Assembly: GCF_963678635.1 (NCBI RefSeq)
Contig: NC_087067.1
Location: forward strand, 33,824,401-33,888,400
Direction: 5' to 3'
DNA: 64,000 nt
Origin: Symsagittifera roscoffensis
Lineage: Eukaryota; Xenacoelomorpha; Acoela; Convolutidae
Shown: piece after piece, positions 9,989 through 22,462 of the stretch
How positions within the stretch are numbered: position 1 is the first letter of the stretch
Layout: every line of letters starts with the position of its first letter
Position numbers and translations under genes: made by a program
The notes under the pieces: generated by a model
Database searches by the model: none
Told to the model about the DNA's origin: nothing
Seen by the model: only the letters and a program-made list of their open reading frames with translations

Positions 9989-10326
9989 TAAAAGCAAACT
10001 GACAGTATCCTGGCTGGTATTCAATCATATGCCACTTACAGTGGATGTGCGGCTATCATGCCATAGATGGTCATTCAAGGCACCTTGTACACGCTCCATA
10101 GGTTTTGACCAGCTGATTTGGCCATAAGACACATTGGGCCAAAAAAATTCCAAAGAATGTCAATTTTCAGTATTTTGTTTGGAATGCATAAATTATAACG
10201 TGAGCGTGCAAAATTTTACATGGTATAAGAGCATATTTTTGCTCTCGCACGAGGGCGAGTGTTTTAAAAGTATTGTACATAGACATAAGCTAGTAAGGAT
10301 ATAAATGAAAGCGGAGTAACTCAAAT

Positions 10327-10445
10327 GCCTACGACCATACCATGTTGAATGCACCGGTTCTCGTCCGATCACCGAAGTTAAGCAACATTGGGCCTGGTTA
10401 GTACTTGGATGGGAGACCGCCTGGGAACACCAGGTGTTGTAGGCT
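10327..10445 (+). rRNA. 5S ribosomal RNA, unit 9
   Basis: Consensus copy; upstream palindrome has one change (CTCGCACGAG). Next 5S 1,278 bp on. Confidence 0.98.
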
Positions 10446-11150
10446 TTTATTTAAAGCAAAAGTAATTATTTTACTTTTATGCGCTAAGAGTTATTGCTGT
10501 TTAAAGTTCGGTGATGTCAAAAAGTTAAGCCTAATCGAGCGTGGTGCAAAAATTTTCAATGGGTCAAATTTTGGCCAAAACAAAAGAAAACCGAAAAATT
10601 TCTTTTGCAGTATCAATTTTGTGTACAATCAGCTGCTGATAGGTCAAAAATAATGGAGATAACTTTTGGGGTCTTTGAGTTATAGCCTTTTGAATTCCGG
10701 TGATGTCAAAAAAAAAGCCCAATCGAGCCTGGTGAATTGCGCGAACGGCCATAACTTGCCCAAAAAATTTAAAATTTCCAAATTTTATTATTTGGATCAC
10801 AAGATCATAGTCAAATCTTGGGGGACTGAGAAAATGAACCAATTTCGTCGGTCCAACACAAAGTTATAAGCTTTTGAAATCTCGGTGATACCAAAAAGTT
10901 AAGCCTAATCGAGCGTGGTGCAAAAAAAGAAATTTTCAAAATTTTTGTTTTTTTTTTTCGATCAAAGTTCATTTTTTTCACCTTGTTTCATAAATTTGAG
11001 CTCAGGACAATTCCAACGAGCCCAAAACGACGTTTGTAGCTCAAGTGTACGTGGAGTAATCATCAGTTGAAAATTTGGGGGGACCCGAATTTCGGCCATT
11101 TTGGACGAAAATCGGCCTAAAAGCTAACTTTTAAGTTAGTGCAATTTTTT

Positions 11151-11267
11151 TAAGCATTTTTCAAGAGAATTGGGCTGCCCTCCGCTGTCGCAGAGTGCAT
11201 TCAAAGAAAACTTATCAAATAGATTTGAATACTTACCTATTTAATAAGTTTATCACAACAATTAGGC
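11151..11267 (-). ncRNA. Candidate SL RNA, unit 9
   Basis: Consensus core with the same altered 3' end as unit 8, showing common descent or conversion. Confidence 0.68.
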
Positions 11268-11604
11268 TAAAAGCAACTGACAGTATCCTGGCTGGTATTC
11301 AATCATATGCCACTTACAGTGGATGTGCGGCTATCATGCCATAGATGGTCATTCAAGGCACCTTGTACACGCTCCATAGGTTTTGACCAGCTGATTTGGC
11401 CATAAAACACATTGGGCCAAAAAAATTCCAAACAATGTCAATTTTCAGTATTTTGTTTGAAATGCATAAATTATAACGTGAGCGTGCAAAATTTTACATG
11501 GTATAAGAGCAAATTTTTACTCTCGCGCGAGGGCGAGTATTTTAAAAGTAATGTACATAGACATAAGCTAGTAAGGATATAAATGAAAGCGGAGTAACTC
11601 AAAT

Positions 11605-11723
11605 GCCTACGACCATACCATGTTGAATGCACCGGTTCTCGTCCGATCACCGAAGTTAAGCAACATTGGGCCTGGTTAGTACTTGGATGGGAGACCGCCT
11701 GGGAACACCAGGTGTTGTAGGCT
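11605..11723 (+). rRNA. 5S ribosomal RNA, unit 10
   Basis: Consensus copy. Next 5S 1,279 bp on. Confidence 0.98.
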
Positions 11724-12429
11724 TTTATTTAAAGCAAAAGTAATTCTTTTACTTTTATGCGCTAAGAGTTATTGCTGTTTAAAGTTCGGTGATGTCAAAA
11801 AGTTAAGCCTAATCGGGCGTGGTGCAAAAATTTTCAATGGGTCAAATTTTGGCCAAAACAAAAAAAACCGAAAAATTTCTTTTGCAGTATCAATTTTGTG
11901 TACAATCAGCTGCTGATAGGTCAAAAATAATGGAGATAACTTTTGGGGTCTTTGAGTTATAGCCTTTTGAATTTCGGTGATGTCAAAAAAATAAGCCCAA
12001 TCGAGCCTGGTGAATTGCGCGAACGGCCATAACTTGCCCAAAAATTTTAAAATTTCCAAATTTTTTTATTTGGATCACAAGATCATAGTCAAATCTTGGG
12101 GGACTGAGAAAATGAACCAATTTCGTCGGTCCAACACAAAGTTATAAGCTTTTGAAATCTCGGTGATACCAAAAAGTTAAGCCTAATCGAGCGTGGTGCA
12201 AAAAATGAAATTTTCAAAATTTTTGTTTTTTTTTTCGTTCAAAGTTCATTTTTTTCATCTCGTTTCATAAATTTCAGCTCAGGACAATTCCAACGAGCCC
12301 AAAACGACGTTTGTAGCTCAAGTGTACGTGGAGTAATCATCAGTTGAAAATTTGGGGGGACCCGAATTTCGGCCATTTTGGACGAAAATCGGCCTAAAAG
12401 CTAACTTTTAAGTTAGTGCAATTTTTTTT

Positions 12430-12546
12430 CTTGCATTTTTCAAGAGAATTGGGCTGCCCTCCGCTGTCGCAGAGTGCATTCAAAGAAAACTTATCAAATA
12501 GATTTGAATACTTACCTATTTAATAAGTTTATCACAACAATTAGGC
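12430..12546 (-). ncRNA. Candidate SL RNA, unit 10
   Basis: Full consensus copy and a good reference for the family. Confidence 0.74.
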
Positions 12547-12883
12547 TAAAAGCAACTGACAGTATCCTGGCTGGTATTCAATCATATGCCACTTACAGTA
12601 GATGTGCGGCTATCATGCCATAGATGGTCATTCAAGGCACCTTGTACACGCTCCATAGGTTTTGACCAGCTGATTTGGCCATAAAACACATTGGGCCAAA
12701 AAAATTCCAAACAATGTCAATTTTCAGTATTTTGTTTGAAATGCATAAATTATAACGTGAGCGTGCAAAATTTTACATGGTATAAGAGCATATTTTTACT
12801 CTCGCGCGAGGGCGAATGTTTTAAAAGTAATGTACATAGACATAAGCTAGTAAGGATATAAATGAAAGCGGAGTAACTCAAAT

Positions 12884-13002
12884 GCCTACGACCATACCAT
12901 ATTGAATGCACCGCTTCTCGTCCGATCACCGAAGTTAAGCAACATTGGGCCTGGTTAGTACTTGGATGGGAGACCGTCTGGGAACACCAGGTGGTTTAGG
13001 CT
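12884..13002 (+). rRNA. 5S ribosomal RNA, unit 11 (diverged)
   Basis: Most diverged full-length copy: G18A, G31C, C94T (in box C), T111G and G113T. T111G and G113T lie near the 3' strand of helix I. Possibly a decaying gene. Confidence 0.9.
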
Positions 13003-13709
13003 TTTATTTAAAGCAAAAGTAATTCTTTTACTTTTATGCGCTAAGAGTTATTGCTGTTTAAAGTTCGGTGATGTCAAAAAGTTAAGCCTAATCGAGCGTG
13101 GTGCAAAAATTTTCAATGGGTCAAATTTTGGCCAAAACAAAAGAAAACCGAAAAATTTCTTTTGCAGTATCAATTTTGTGTACAATCAGCTGCTGATAGG
13201 TCAAAAATAATGGAGATAACTTTTGGGGTCTTTGAGTTATAGTCTTTTGAATTTCGGTGATGTCAAAAAAATAAGCCCAATAGAGCCTGGTGAATTGCGC
13301 GAACGGCGATAACTTGCCCAAAAATTTTAAAGTTTCCAAATTTTATTATTTGGATCACAAGATCATAGTCAAATCTTGGGGGACTGAGAAAATGAACCAA
13401 TTTCGTCGGTCCAACACAAAGTTATAAGCTTTTGAAATCTCGGTGATACCAAAAAGTTAAGCCTAATCGAGCGTGGTGCAAAAAAAGAAATTTTCAAAAT
13501 TTTTGTTTTTTTTTTCGTTCAAAGTTCATTTTTTTCATCTCGTTTCATAAATTTCAGCTCAGGACAATTCCAACGAGCCCAAAACGACGTTTGTAGCTCA
13601 AGTGTACGTGGAGTAATCATCAGTTGAAAATTTGGGGGGACCCGAATTTCGGCCATTTTGGACGAAAATCGGCCTAAAAGCTAACATTTAAGTTAGTGCA
13701 ATTTTTTTT

Positions 13710-13826
13710 CTTGCATTTTTCAAGAGAATTGGGCTGCCCTCCGCTGTCGCAGAGTGCATTCAAAGAAAACTTATCAATTAGATTTGAATACTTACCTATT
13801 TAATAAGTTTATCACAACAATTAGGC
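13710..13826 (-). ncRNA. Candidate SL RNA, unit 11
   Basis: Exon and donor intact; one A-to-T (+ strand) change in the distal stem arm. Confidence 0.7.
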
Positions 13827-14163
13827 TAAAAGCAACTGACAGTATCCTGGCTGGTATTCAATCATATGCCACTTACAGTGGATGTGCGGCTATCATGCCA
13901 TAGATGGTCATTCAAGGCACCTTGTACACGCTCCATAGGTTTTGACCAGCTGATTTGGCCATAAAACACATTGGGCCAAAAAAATTCCAAACAATGTCAA
14001 TTTTCAGTATTTTGTTTGAAATGCATAAGTTATAACGTGAGCGTGGAAAATTTTACATGGTATAAGAGCATATTTTTACTCTCGCGCGAGGGCGAGTGTT
14101 TTAAAAGTAATGTACATAGACATAAGCTAGTAAGGATATAAATGAAAGCGGAGTAACTCAAAT

Positions 14164-14282
14164 GCCTACGACCATACCATGTTGAATGCACCGGTTCTCG
14201 TCCGATCAGCGAAGTTAAGCAACATTGGGCCTGGTTAGTACTTCGATGGGAGACCGCCTGGGAACACCAGGTGTTGTAGGCT
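14164..14282 (+). rRNA. 5S ribosomal RNA, unit 12
   Basis: C46G and G81C (box C). The downstream spacer has a ~98-bp deletion removing SR1, so the next 5S is 1,182 bp on. Confidence 0.96.
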
Positions 14283-14891
14283 TTTATTTAAAGCAAAAGT
14301 AATTCTTTTACTTTTATGCGCTAAGAGTTATTGCTGTTTAAATTTCTTTTGCAGTATCAATTTTGTGTACAATCAGCTGCTGATAGGTCAAAAATAATGG
14401 AGATAACTTTTGGGGTCTTTGAGTTATAGCCTTTTGAATTTCGGTGATGTCAAAAAAATAAGCCCAATCGAGCCTGGTGAATTGCGCGAACGGCCATAAC
14501 TTGCCCAAAAATTTTAAAATTTCCAAATTTTATTATTTGGATCACAAGATCATAGTCGAAGCTTGGGGGACTGAGAAAATGAACCAATTTCGTCGGTCCA
14601 ACACAAAGTTATAAGCTTTTGAAATCTCGGTGATACCAAAAAGTTAAGCCTAATCGAGCGTGGTGCAAAAAATGAAATTTTCAAATTTTTTTTTTTTTTC
14701 GTTCAAAGTTCATTTTTTTCATCTCGTTTCATAAATTTGAGCTCAGGAAATTCCAACGAGCCCAAAACGACGTTTGTAGCTCAAGTGTACGTGGAGTAAT
14801 CATCAGTTGAAAATTTGGGGGACCCGAATTTCGGCCATTTTGGACGAAAATCGGCCTAAAAGCTAACTTTTACGTTAGTGCAATTTTTTTT

Positions 14892-15008
14892 CTTGCATTT
14901 TTCAAGAGAATTGGGCTGCCCTCCGCTGTCGCAGAGTGCATTCAAAGAAAACTTATCAAATAGATCTGAATACTTACCTATTTAATAAGTTTATCACAAC
15001 AATTAGGC
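14892..15008 (-). ncRNA. Candidate SL RNA, unit 12
   Basis: Exon and donor intact; one loop base changed (shared with unit 14). Confidence 0.71.
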
Positions 15009-15345
15009 TAAAAGCAACAGACAGTATCCTGGCTGGTATTCAATCATATGCCACTTACAGTAGATGTGCGGCTATCATGCCATAGATGGTCATTCAAGGC
15101 ACCTTGTACACGCTCCATAGGTTTTGACCAGCTGATTTGGCCATAAAACACATTGGGCCAAAAAAATTCCAAACAATGTCAATTTTCAGTATTTTGTTTG
15201 AAATGCATAAATTATAACGTGAGCGTGGAAAATTTTACATGGTATAAGAGCATATTTTTACTCTCGCGCGAGGGCGAGTGTTTTAAAAGTAATGTACATA
15301 GACATAAGCTAGTAAGGATATAAATGAAAGCGGAGTAACTCAAAT

Positions 15346-15464
15346 GCCTACGACCATACCATGTTGAATGCACCGGTTCTCGTCCGATCACCGAAGTTAA
15401 GCAACATTGGGCCTGGTTAGTACTTGGATGGGAGACCGCCTGGGAACACCAGGTGTTGTAGGCT
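15346..15464 (+). rRNA. 5S ribosomal RNA, unit 13
   Basis: Consensus gene with a lengthened T-run terminator. Next 5S 1,277 bp on. Confidence 0.98.
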
Positions 15465-16168
15465 TTTTTAAAAAGCAAAAGTAATTTTTTTACTTTTATG
15501 CGCTAAGAGTTATTGCTGTTTAAAGTTCGGTGATGTCAAAAAGTTAAGCCTAATCGAGCGTGGTGCAAAAATTTTCAATGGGTCAAATTTTGGCCAAAAC
15601 AAAAGAAAACCGAAAAATTTCTTTTGCAGTATCAATTTTGTGTACAATCAGCTGCTGATAGGTCAAAAATAATGGAGATAACTTTTGGGGTCTTTGAGTT
15701 ATAGCCTTTTGAATTTCGGTGATGTCAAAAAAATAAGCCCAATCGAGCCTGGTGAATTGCGCGAACGGCCATAACTTGCCCAAAAATTTTAAAATTTCCA
15801 AATTTTATTATTTGGATCACAAGATCATAGTCAAATCTTGAGCACTGAGAAAATGAACCAATTTAGTCGGTCCAACACAAAGTTATAAGCTTTTTAAATC
15901 TCGGTGATACCAAAAAGTTAAGCCTAATCGAGCGTGGTGCAAAAAATGAAATTTTCAAAATTTTTGTTTTTTTTTGTCCAAAGTTCATTTTTTTCATCTT
16001 GTTTCATAAATTTGAGCTCAGGAAAATTCCAACGAGCCCAAAACGACGTTTGTAGCTCAAGTATACGTGGAGTAATCATCAGTTGAAAATTTGGAGGGAC
16101 CCGAATTTCGGCCATTTTGGACGAAAATCGGCCTAAAAGCTAACTTTTACGTTAGTGCAATTTTTTTT

Positions 16169-16285
16169 CTTGCATTTTTCAAGAGAATTGGGCTGCCCTC
16201 CGCTGTCGCAGAGTGCATTCAAAAAAAAATTATCAAATAGATTTGAATACTTACCTATTTAATAAGTTTATCACAACAATTAGGC
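16169..16285 (-). ncRNA. Candidate SL RNA, unit 13
   Basis: Exon and donor intact; changes in the stem foot (AAAAAAAAT run, + strand) shared with unit 15. Confidence 0.7.
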
Positions 16286-16622
16286 TAAAAGCAACTGACA
16301 GTATCCTGGCTGGTATTCAATCATATGCCACTTACGGTGGATGTGCGGCTATCATGCCATAGATGGTCATTCAAGGCACCTTGTACACGCTCCATAGGTT
16401 TTGACCAGCTGATTTGGCCATAAAACACATTGGGCCAAAAAAATTCCAAACAATGTCAATTTTCAGTATTTTGTTTGAAATGCATAAATTATAACGTGAG
16501 CGTGGAAAATTTTACATGGTATCAGAGCATATTTTTACTCTCGCGCGAGGAAGAGTGTTTTAAAAGTAATGTACATAGACATAAGCTAGTAAGGATATAA
16601 ATGAAAGCGGAGTAACTCAAAT

Positions 16623-16741
16623 GCCTACGACCATACCATGTTGAATGCACCGGTTCTCGTCCGATCACCGAAGTTAAGCAACATTGGGCCTGGTTAGTAC
16701 TTGGATGGGAGACCGCCTGGGAACACCAGGTGTTGTAGGCT
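16623..16741 (+). rRNA. 5S ribosomal RNA, unit 14
   Basis: Consensus gene; upstream palindrome followed by GAAGAG instead of GGCGAG, shared with unit 16. Next 5S 1,278 bp on. Confidence 0.98.
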
Positions 16742-17446
16742 TTTATTTAAAGCAAAAGTAATTCTTTTACTTTTATGCGCTAAGAGTTATTGCTGTTTAA
16801 AATTCGGTGATGTCAAAAAGTTAAGCCTAATCGAGCGTGGTGCAAAAATTTTCAATGGGTCAAATTTTGGCCAAAACAAAAGAAAACCGAAAAATTTCTT
16901 TTTCAGTATCAATTTTGTGTACAATCAACTGCTGATAGGTCAAAAAAAATGGAGATAACTTTTGGGGTCTTTGAGTTATAGCCTTTTGAATTTCGGTGAT
17001 GTCAAAAAAATAAGCCCAATCGAGCCTGGTGAATTGCGCGAACGGCCATAACTTGCCCAAAAATTTTAAAATTTCCAAATTTTATTATTTGGATCACAAT
17101 ATCATAGTCAAATCTTCGGGGACTGAGAAAATGAACCAATTTCGTCGGTCCAACACAAAGTTAAAAGCTTTTGAAATCTCGGTGATACCAAAAAGTTAAG
17201 CCTAATCGAGCGTGGTGCAAAAAATGAAATTTTCAAAATTTTTGTTTTTTTTTTCGATCTAAGTTCATTTTTTCATCTTGTTTCATAAATTTGAGCTCAG
17301 GACAATTCCAACGAGCCCAAAACGACGTTTGTAGCTCAAGTGTACGTGGAGTAATCATCAGTTGAAAATTTGGGGGACCCGAATTTCGGCCATTTTGGAC
17401 GAAAATCGGCCTAAAAGCTAACTTTTACGTTAGTGCAATTTTTTTT

Positions 17447-17563
17447 CTTGCATTTTTCAAGAGAATTGGGCTGCCCTCCGCTGTCGCAGAGTGCATTCAA
17501 AGAAAACTTATCAAATAGATCTGAATACTTACCTATTTAATAAGTTTATCACAACAATTAGGC
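17447..17563 (-). ncRNA. Candidate SL RNA, unit 14
   Basis: Exon and donor intact; loop change as in unit 12. Confidence 0.71.
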
Positions 17564-17900
17564 TAAAAGCAACAGACAGTATCCTGGCTGGTATTCAATC
17601 ATATGCCACTTACAGTAGATGTGCGGCTATCATGCCATAGATGGTCATTCAAGGCACCTTGTACACGCTCCATAGGTTTTGACCAGCTGATTTGGCCATA
17701 AAACACATTGGGCCAAAAAAATTCCAAACAATGTCAATTTTCAGTATTTTGTTTGAAATGCATAAATTATAACGTGAGCGTGGAAAATTTTACATGGTAT
17801 AAGAGCATATTTTTACTCTCGCGCGAGGGCGAGTGTTTTAAAAGTAATGTACATAGACATAAGCTAGTAAGGATATAAATGAAAGCGGAGTAACTCAAAT

Positions 17901-18019
17901 GCCTACGACCATACCATGTTGAATGCACCGGTTCTCGTCCGATCACCGAAGTTAAGCAACATTGGGCCTGGTTAGTACTTGGATGGGAGACCGCCTGGGA
18001 ACACCAGGTGTTGTAGGCT
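17901..18019 (+). rRNA. 5S ribosomal RNA, unit 15
   Basis: Consensus gene with a 7-T terminator run like unit 13. Next 5S 1,277 bp on. Confidence 0.98.
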
Positions 18020-18723
18020 TTTTTTAAAAGCAAAAGTAATTTTTTTACTTTTATGCGCTAAGAGTTATTGCTGTTTAAAGTTCGGTGATGTCAAAAAGTT
18101 AAGCCTAATCGAGCGTGGTGCAAAAATTTTCAATGGGTCAAATTTTGGCCAAAACAAAAGAAAACCGAAAAATTTCTTTCGCAGTATCAATTTTGTGTAC
18201 AATCAGCTGCTGATAGGTCAAAAATAATGGAGATAACTTTTGGGGTCTTTGAGTTATAGCCTTTTGAATTTCGGTGATGTCAAAAAAATAAGCCCAATCG
18301 AGCCTGGTGAATTGCGCGAACGGCCATAACTTGCCCAAAAATTTTAAAATTTCCAAATTTTATTATTTGGATCACAAGATCATAGTCAAATCTTGAGCAC
18401 TGAGAAAATGAACCAATTTAGTCGGTCCAACACAAAGTTATAAGCTTTTTAAATCTCGGTGATACCAAAAAGTTAAGCCTAATCGAGCGTGGTGCAAAAA
18501 ATGAAATTTTCAAAATTTTTGTTTTTTTTTGTTCAAAGTTCATTTTTTTCATCTTGTTTCATAAATTTGAGCTCAGGAAAATTCCAACGAGCCCAAAACG
18601 ACGTTTGTAGCTCAAGTATACGTGGAGTAATCATCAGTTGAAAATTTGGGGGGACCCGAATTTCGGCCATTTTGGACGAAAATCGGCCTAAAAGCTAACT
18701 TTTACGTTAGTGCAATTTTTTTT

Positions 18724-18840
18724 CTTGCATTTTTCAAGAGAATTGGGCTGCCCTCCGCTGTCGCAGAGTGCATTCAAAAAAAAATTATCAAATAGATTTG
18801 AATACTTACCTATTTAATAAGTTTATCACAACAATTAGGC
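18724..18840 (-). ncRNA. Candidate SL RNA, unit 15
   Basis: Near-identical to the unit 13 copy. Confidence 0.7.
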
Positions 18841-19177
18841 TAAAAGCAACTGACAGTATCCTGGCTGGTATTCAATCATATGCCACTTACGGTGGATGTG
18901 CGGCTATCATGCCATAGATGGTCATTCAAGGCACCTTGTACACGCTCCATAGGTTTTGACCAGCCGATTTGGCCATAAAACACATTGGGCCAAAAAAATT
19001 CCAAACAATGTCAATTTTCAGTATTTTGTTTGAAATGCATAAATTATAACGTGAGCGTGGAAAATTTTACATGGTATCAGAGCATATTTTTACTCTCGCG
19101 CGAGGAAGAGTGTTTTAAAAGTAATGTACATAGACATAAGCTAGTAAGGATATAAATGAAAGCGGAGTAACTCAAAT

Positions 19178-19296
19178 GCCTACGACCATACCATGTTGAA
19201 TGCACCGGTTCTCGTCCGATCACCGAAGTTAAGCAACATTGGGCCTGGTTAGTACTTGGATGGGAGACCGCCTGGGAACACCAGGTGTTGTAGGCT
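19178..19296 (+). rRNA. 5S ribosomal RNA, unit 16
   Basis: Consensus gene. Next 5S 1,279 bp on. Confidence 0.98.
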
Positions 19297-20002
19297 TTTA
19301 TTTAAAGCAAAAGTAATTCTTTTACTTTTATGCGCTAAGAGTTATTGCTGTTTAAAATTCGGTGATGTCAAAAAGTTAAGCCTAATCGAGCGTGGTGCAA
19401 AAATTTTCAATGGGTCAAATTTTGGCCAAAACAAAAGAAAACCGAAAAATTTCTTTTTCAGTATCAATTTTGTGTACAATCAGCTGCTGATAGGTCAAAA
19501 AAAATGGAGATAACTTTTGGGGTCTTTGAGTTATAGCCTTTTGAATTTCGGTGATGTCAAAAAAATAAGCCCAATCGAGCCTGGTGAATTGCGCGAACGG
19601 CCATAACTTGCCCAAAAATTTTAAAATTTCCAAATTTTATTATTTGGATCACAATATCATAGTCAAATCTTCGGGGACTGAGAAAATGAACCAATTTCGT
19701 CGGTCCAACACAAAGTTAAAAGCTTTTGAAATCTCGGTGATACCAAAAAGTTAAGCCTAATCGAGCGTGGTGCAAAAAATGAAATTTTCAAAATTTTTGT
19801 TTTTTTTTTCGATCTAAGTTCATTTTTTCATCTTGTTTCATAAATTTGAGCTCAGGACAATTCCAACGAGCCCAAAACGACGTTTGTAGCTCAAGTGTAC
19901 GTGGAGTAATCATCAGTTGAAAATTTGGGGGGACCCGAATTTCGGCCATTTTGGACGAAAATCGGCCTAAAAGCTAACTTTTAAGTTAGTGCATTTTTTT
20001 TT

Positions 20003-20119
20003 CTTGCATTTTTCAAGTGAATTGGGCTGCCCTCCAATGTCGCAGAGTGCATTAAAAGAAAACTTATCAAAAAGATTTGAATACTTACCTATTTAATAAG
20101 TTTATCACAACAATTAGGC
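20003..20119 (-). ncRNA. Candidate SL RNA, unit 16
   Basis: Exon and donor intact; several changes downstream: CCAATG in the second hairpin, one stem base, and one base beside the Sm-like site. Confidence 0.62.
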
Positions 20120-20456
20120 TAAAAGCAACTGACAGTATCCTGGCTGGTATTCAATCATATGCCACTTACAGTAGATGTGCGGCTATCATGCCATAGATGG
20201 TCATTCAAGGCACCTTGTACACGCTCCATAGGTTTTGACCAGCTGATTTGGCCATAAAACACATTGGGCCAAAAAAATTCCAAACAATGTCAATTTTCAG
20301 TATTTTGTTTGAAATGCATAAGTTATAACGTGAGCGTGCAAAATTTTACATGGTATAAGAGCATATTTTTACTCTCGCGCGAGGGCGAGTGTTTTAAAAG
20401 TAATGTACATAGACATAAGCTAGTAAGGATATAAATGAAAGCGGAGTAACTCAAAT

Positions 20457-20575
20457 GCCTACGACCATACCATGTTGAATGCACCGGTTCTCGTCCGATC
20501 ACCGAAGTTAAGCAACATTGGGCCTGGTTAGTACTTGGATGGGAGAACGCCTGGGAACACCAGGTGTTGTAGGCT
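20457..20575 (+). rRNA. 5S ribosomal RNA, unit 17
   Basis: C91A within box C; otherwise consensus. Next 5S 1,277 bp on. Confidence 0.97.
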
Positions 20576-21279
20576 TTTATTTAAAGCAAAAGTAATTTTT
20601 TCACTTTTATGCGCTAAGAGTTATTGCTGTTTAAAGTTCGGTGATGTCAAAAAGTTAAGCCTAATCGAGCGTGGTGCAAAAATTTTCAATGGGTCAAATT
20701 TTGGCCAAAACAAAAGAAAACCGAAAAATTTCTTTTGCAGTATCAATTTTGTGTACAATCAGCTGCTGATAGGTCAAAAATAATGGAGATAACTTTTGGG
20801 GTCTTTGAGTTATAGCCTTTTGAATTTCGGTGATGTCAAAAAAATAAGCCCAATCGAGCCTGGTGAATTGCGCGAACGGCCATAACTTGCCCAAAAATTT
20901 TAAAATTTCCAAATTTAATTATTTGGATCACAAGATCATAGTCAAATCTTGGGCACTGAGAAAATGAACCAATTTAGTCTTTCCAACACAAAGTTATAAG
21001 CTTTTGAAATCTCGGTGATACCAAAAAGTTAAGCCTAATCGAGCGTGGTGCAAAAAATGAAATTTTCAAAATTTTTGTTTTCTTTTGTTCAAAGTTCATT
21101 TTTTTCATCTCGTTTCATAAATTTGAGCTCAGGAAAATTCCAACGAGCCCAAAACGACGTTTGTAGCTCAAGTATACGTGGGGTAATCATCAGTTGAAAA
21201 TTTGGGGGGACCCGAATTTCGGCCATTTTGGACGAAAATCGGCCTAAAAGCTAACTTTTAAGTTAGTGCCATTTTTTTT

Positions 21280-21396
21280 CTTGAATTTTTCAAGAGAATT
21301 GGGCTGCCCTCCGCTGTCGCAGAGTGCATTAAAAGAAAACTTATCAAATAGATTTGAATACTTACCTATTTAATAAGTTTATCACAACAATTAGGC
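21280..21396 (-). ncRNA. Candidate SL RNA, unit 17
   Basis: Exon, donor and stem intact; one change in the 3' terminal loop. Confidence 0.7.
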
Positions 21397-21733
21397 TAAA
21401 AGCAACTGACAGTACCCTGGCTGGTATTCAATCATATGCCACTTACAGTAGATGTGCGGCTATCATACCATAGATGGGCATTCAAGGCACCTTGTACACG
21501 CTCCATAGGTTTTGACCAGCTGATTTGGCCATAAAACACAATGGGCCAAAAAAATTCCAAACAATGTCAATTTTCAGTATTTTGTTTGAAATGCATAAAT
21601 TATATCGTGAGCGTGCAAAATTTTACATGGTATAAGAGCATATTTTTACTCTCGCGCGAGGGCGAGTGTTTTAAAAGTAATGTACATAGACATAAGCTAG
21701 TAAGGATATAAATGAAAGCGGAGTAACTCAAAT

Positions 21734-21852
21734 GCCTACGACCATACCATGTTGAATGCACCGGTTCTCGTCCGATCACCGAAGTTAAGCAACATTGGGC
21801 CTGGTAAGTACTTGGATGGGAGACCGCCTGGGAACACCAGGTGTTGTAGGCT
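21734..21852 (+). rRNA. 5S ribosomal RNA, unit 18
   Basis: T73A. The downstream spacer lacks about 214 bp (GGAGAT joined to CTTTTGAAAT), so the next 5S is 1,066 bp on. Confidence 0.97.
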
Positions 21853-22345
21853 TTTATTTAAAGCAAAAGTATTTCTTTTACTTTTATGCGCTAAGAGTTA
21901 TTGCTGTTTAAAGTTCGGTGATGTCAAAAAGTTAAGCCTAATCGAGCGTGGTGCAAAAATTTTCAATAGGTCAAATTTTGGCCAAAACAAAAGAAAACCG
22001 AAAAATTTCTTTTGCAGTATCAATTTTGTGTACAATCAGCTGCTGATAGGTCAAAAAAATGGAGATCTTTTGAAATCTCGGTGATACCAAAAAGTTAAGC
22101 CTAATCGAGCGTGGTGCAAAAAATGAAATTTTCAAAATTTTTGTTTTTTTTTGTTCAAAGTTCATTTTTTTCATCTTGTTTCATAAATTTGAGCTCAGGA
22201 AAATTCCAACGAGCCCAAAACGACGTTTGTAGCTCAAGTGTACGTGGAGTAATCATCAGTTGAAAATTTGGGGGAACACGAATTTCGGACATTTTGGACG
22301 AAAATCGGCCTAAAAGCTAACTTTTAAGTTAGTGCAATTTTTTTT

Positions 22346-22462
22346 CTTGCATTTTTCAAGAGAATTGGGCTGCCCTCCGCTGTCGCAGAGTGCATTAAAA
22401 GAAAACTTATCAAATAGATTTGAATACTTACCTATTTAATAAGTTTATCACAACAATTAGGC
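22346..22462 (-). ncRNA. Candidate SL RNA, unit 18
   Basis: Exon, donor and stem intact; one change (ATTAAAAG, + strand) between stem I and hairpin 2. Confidence 0.71.
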
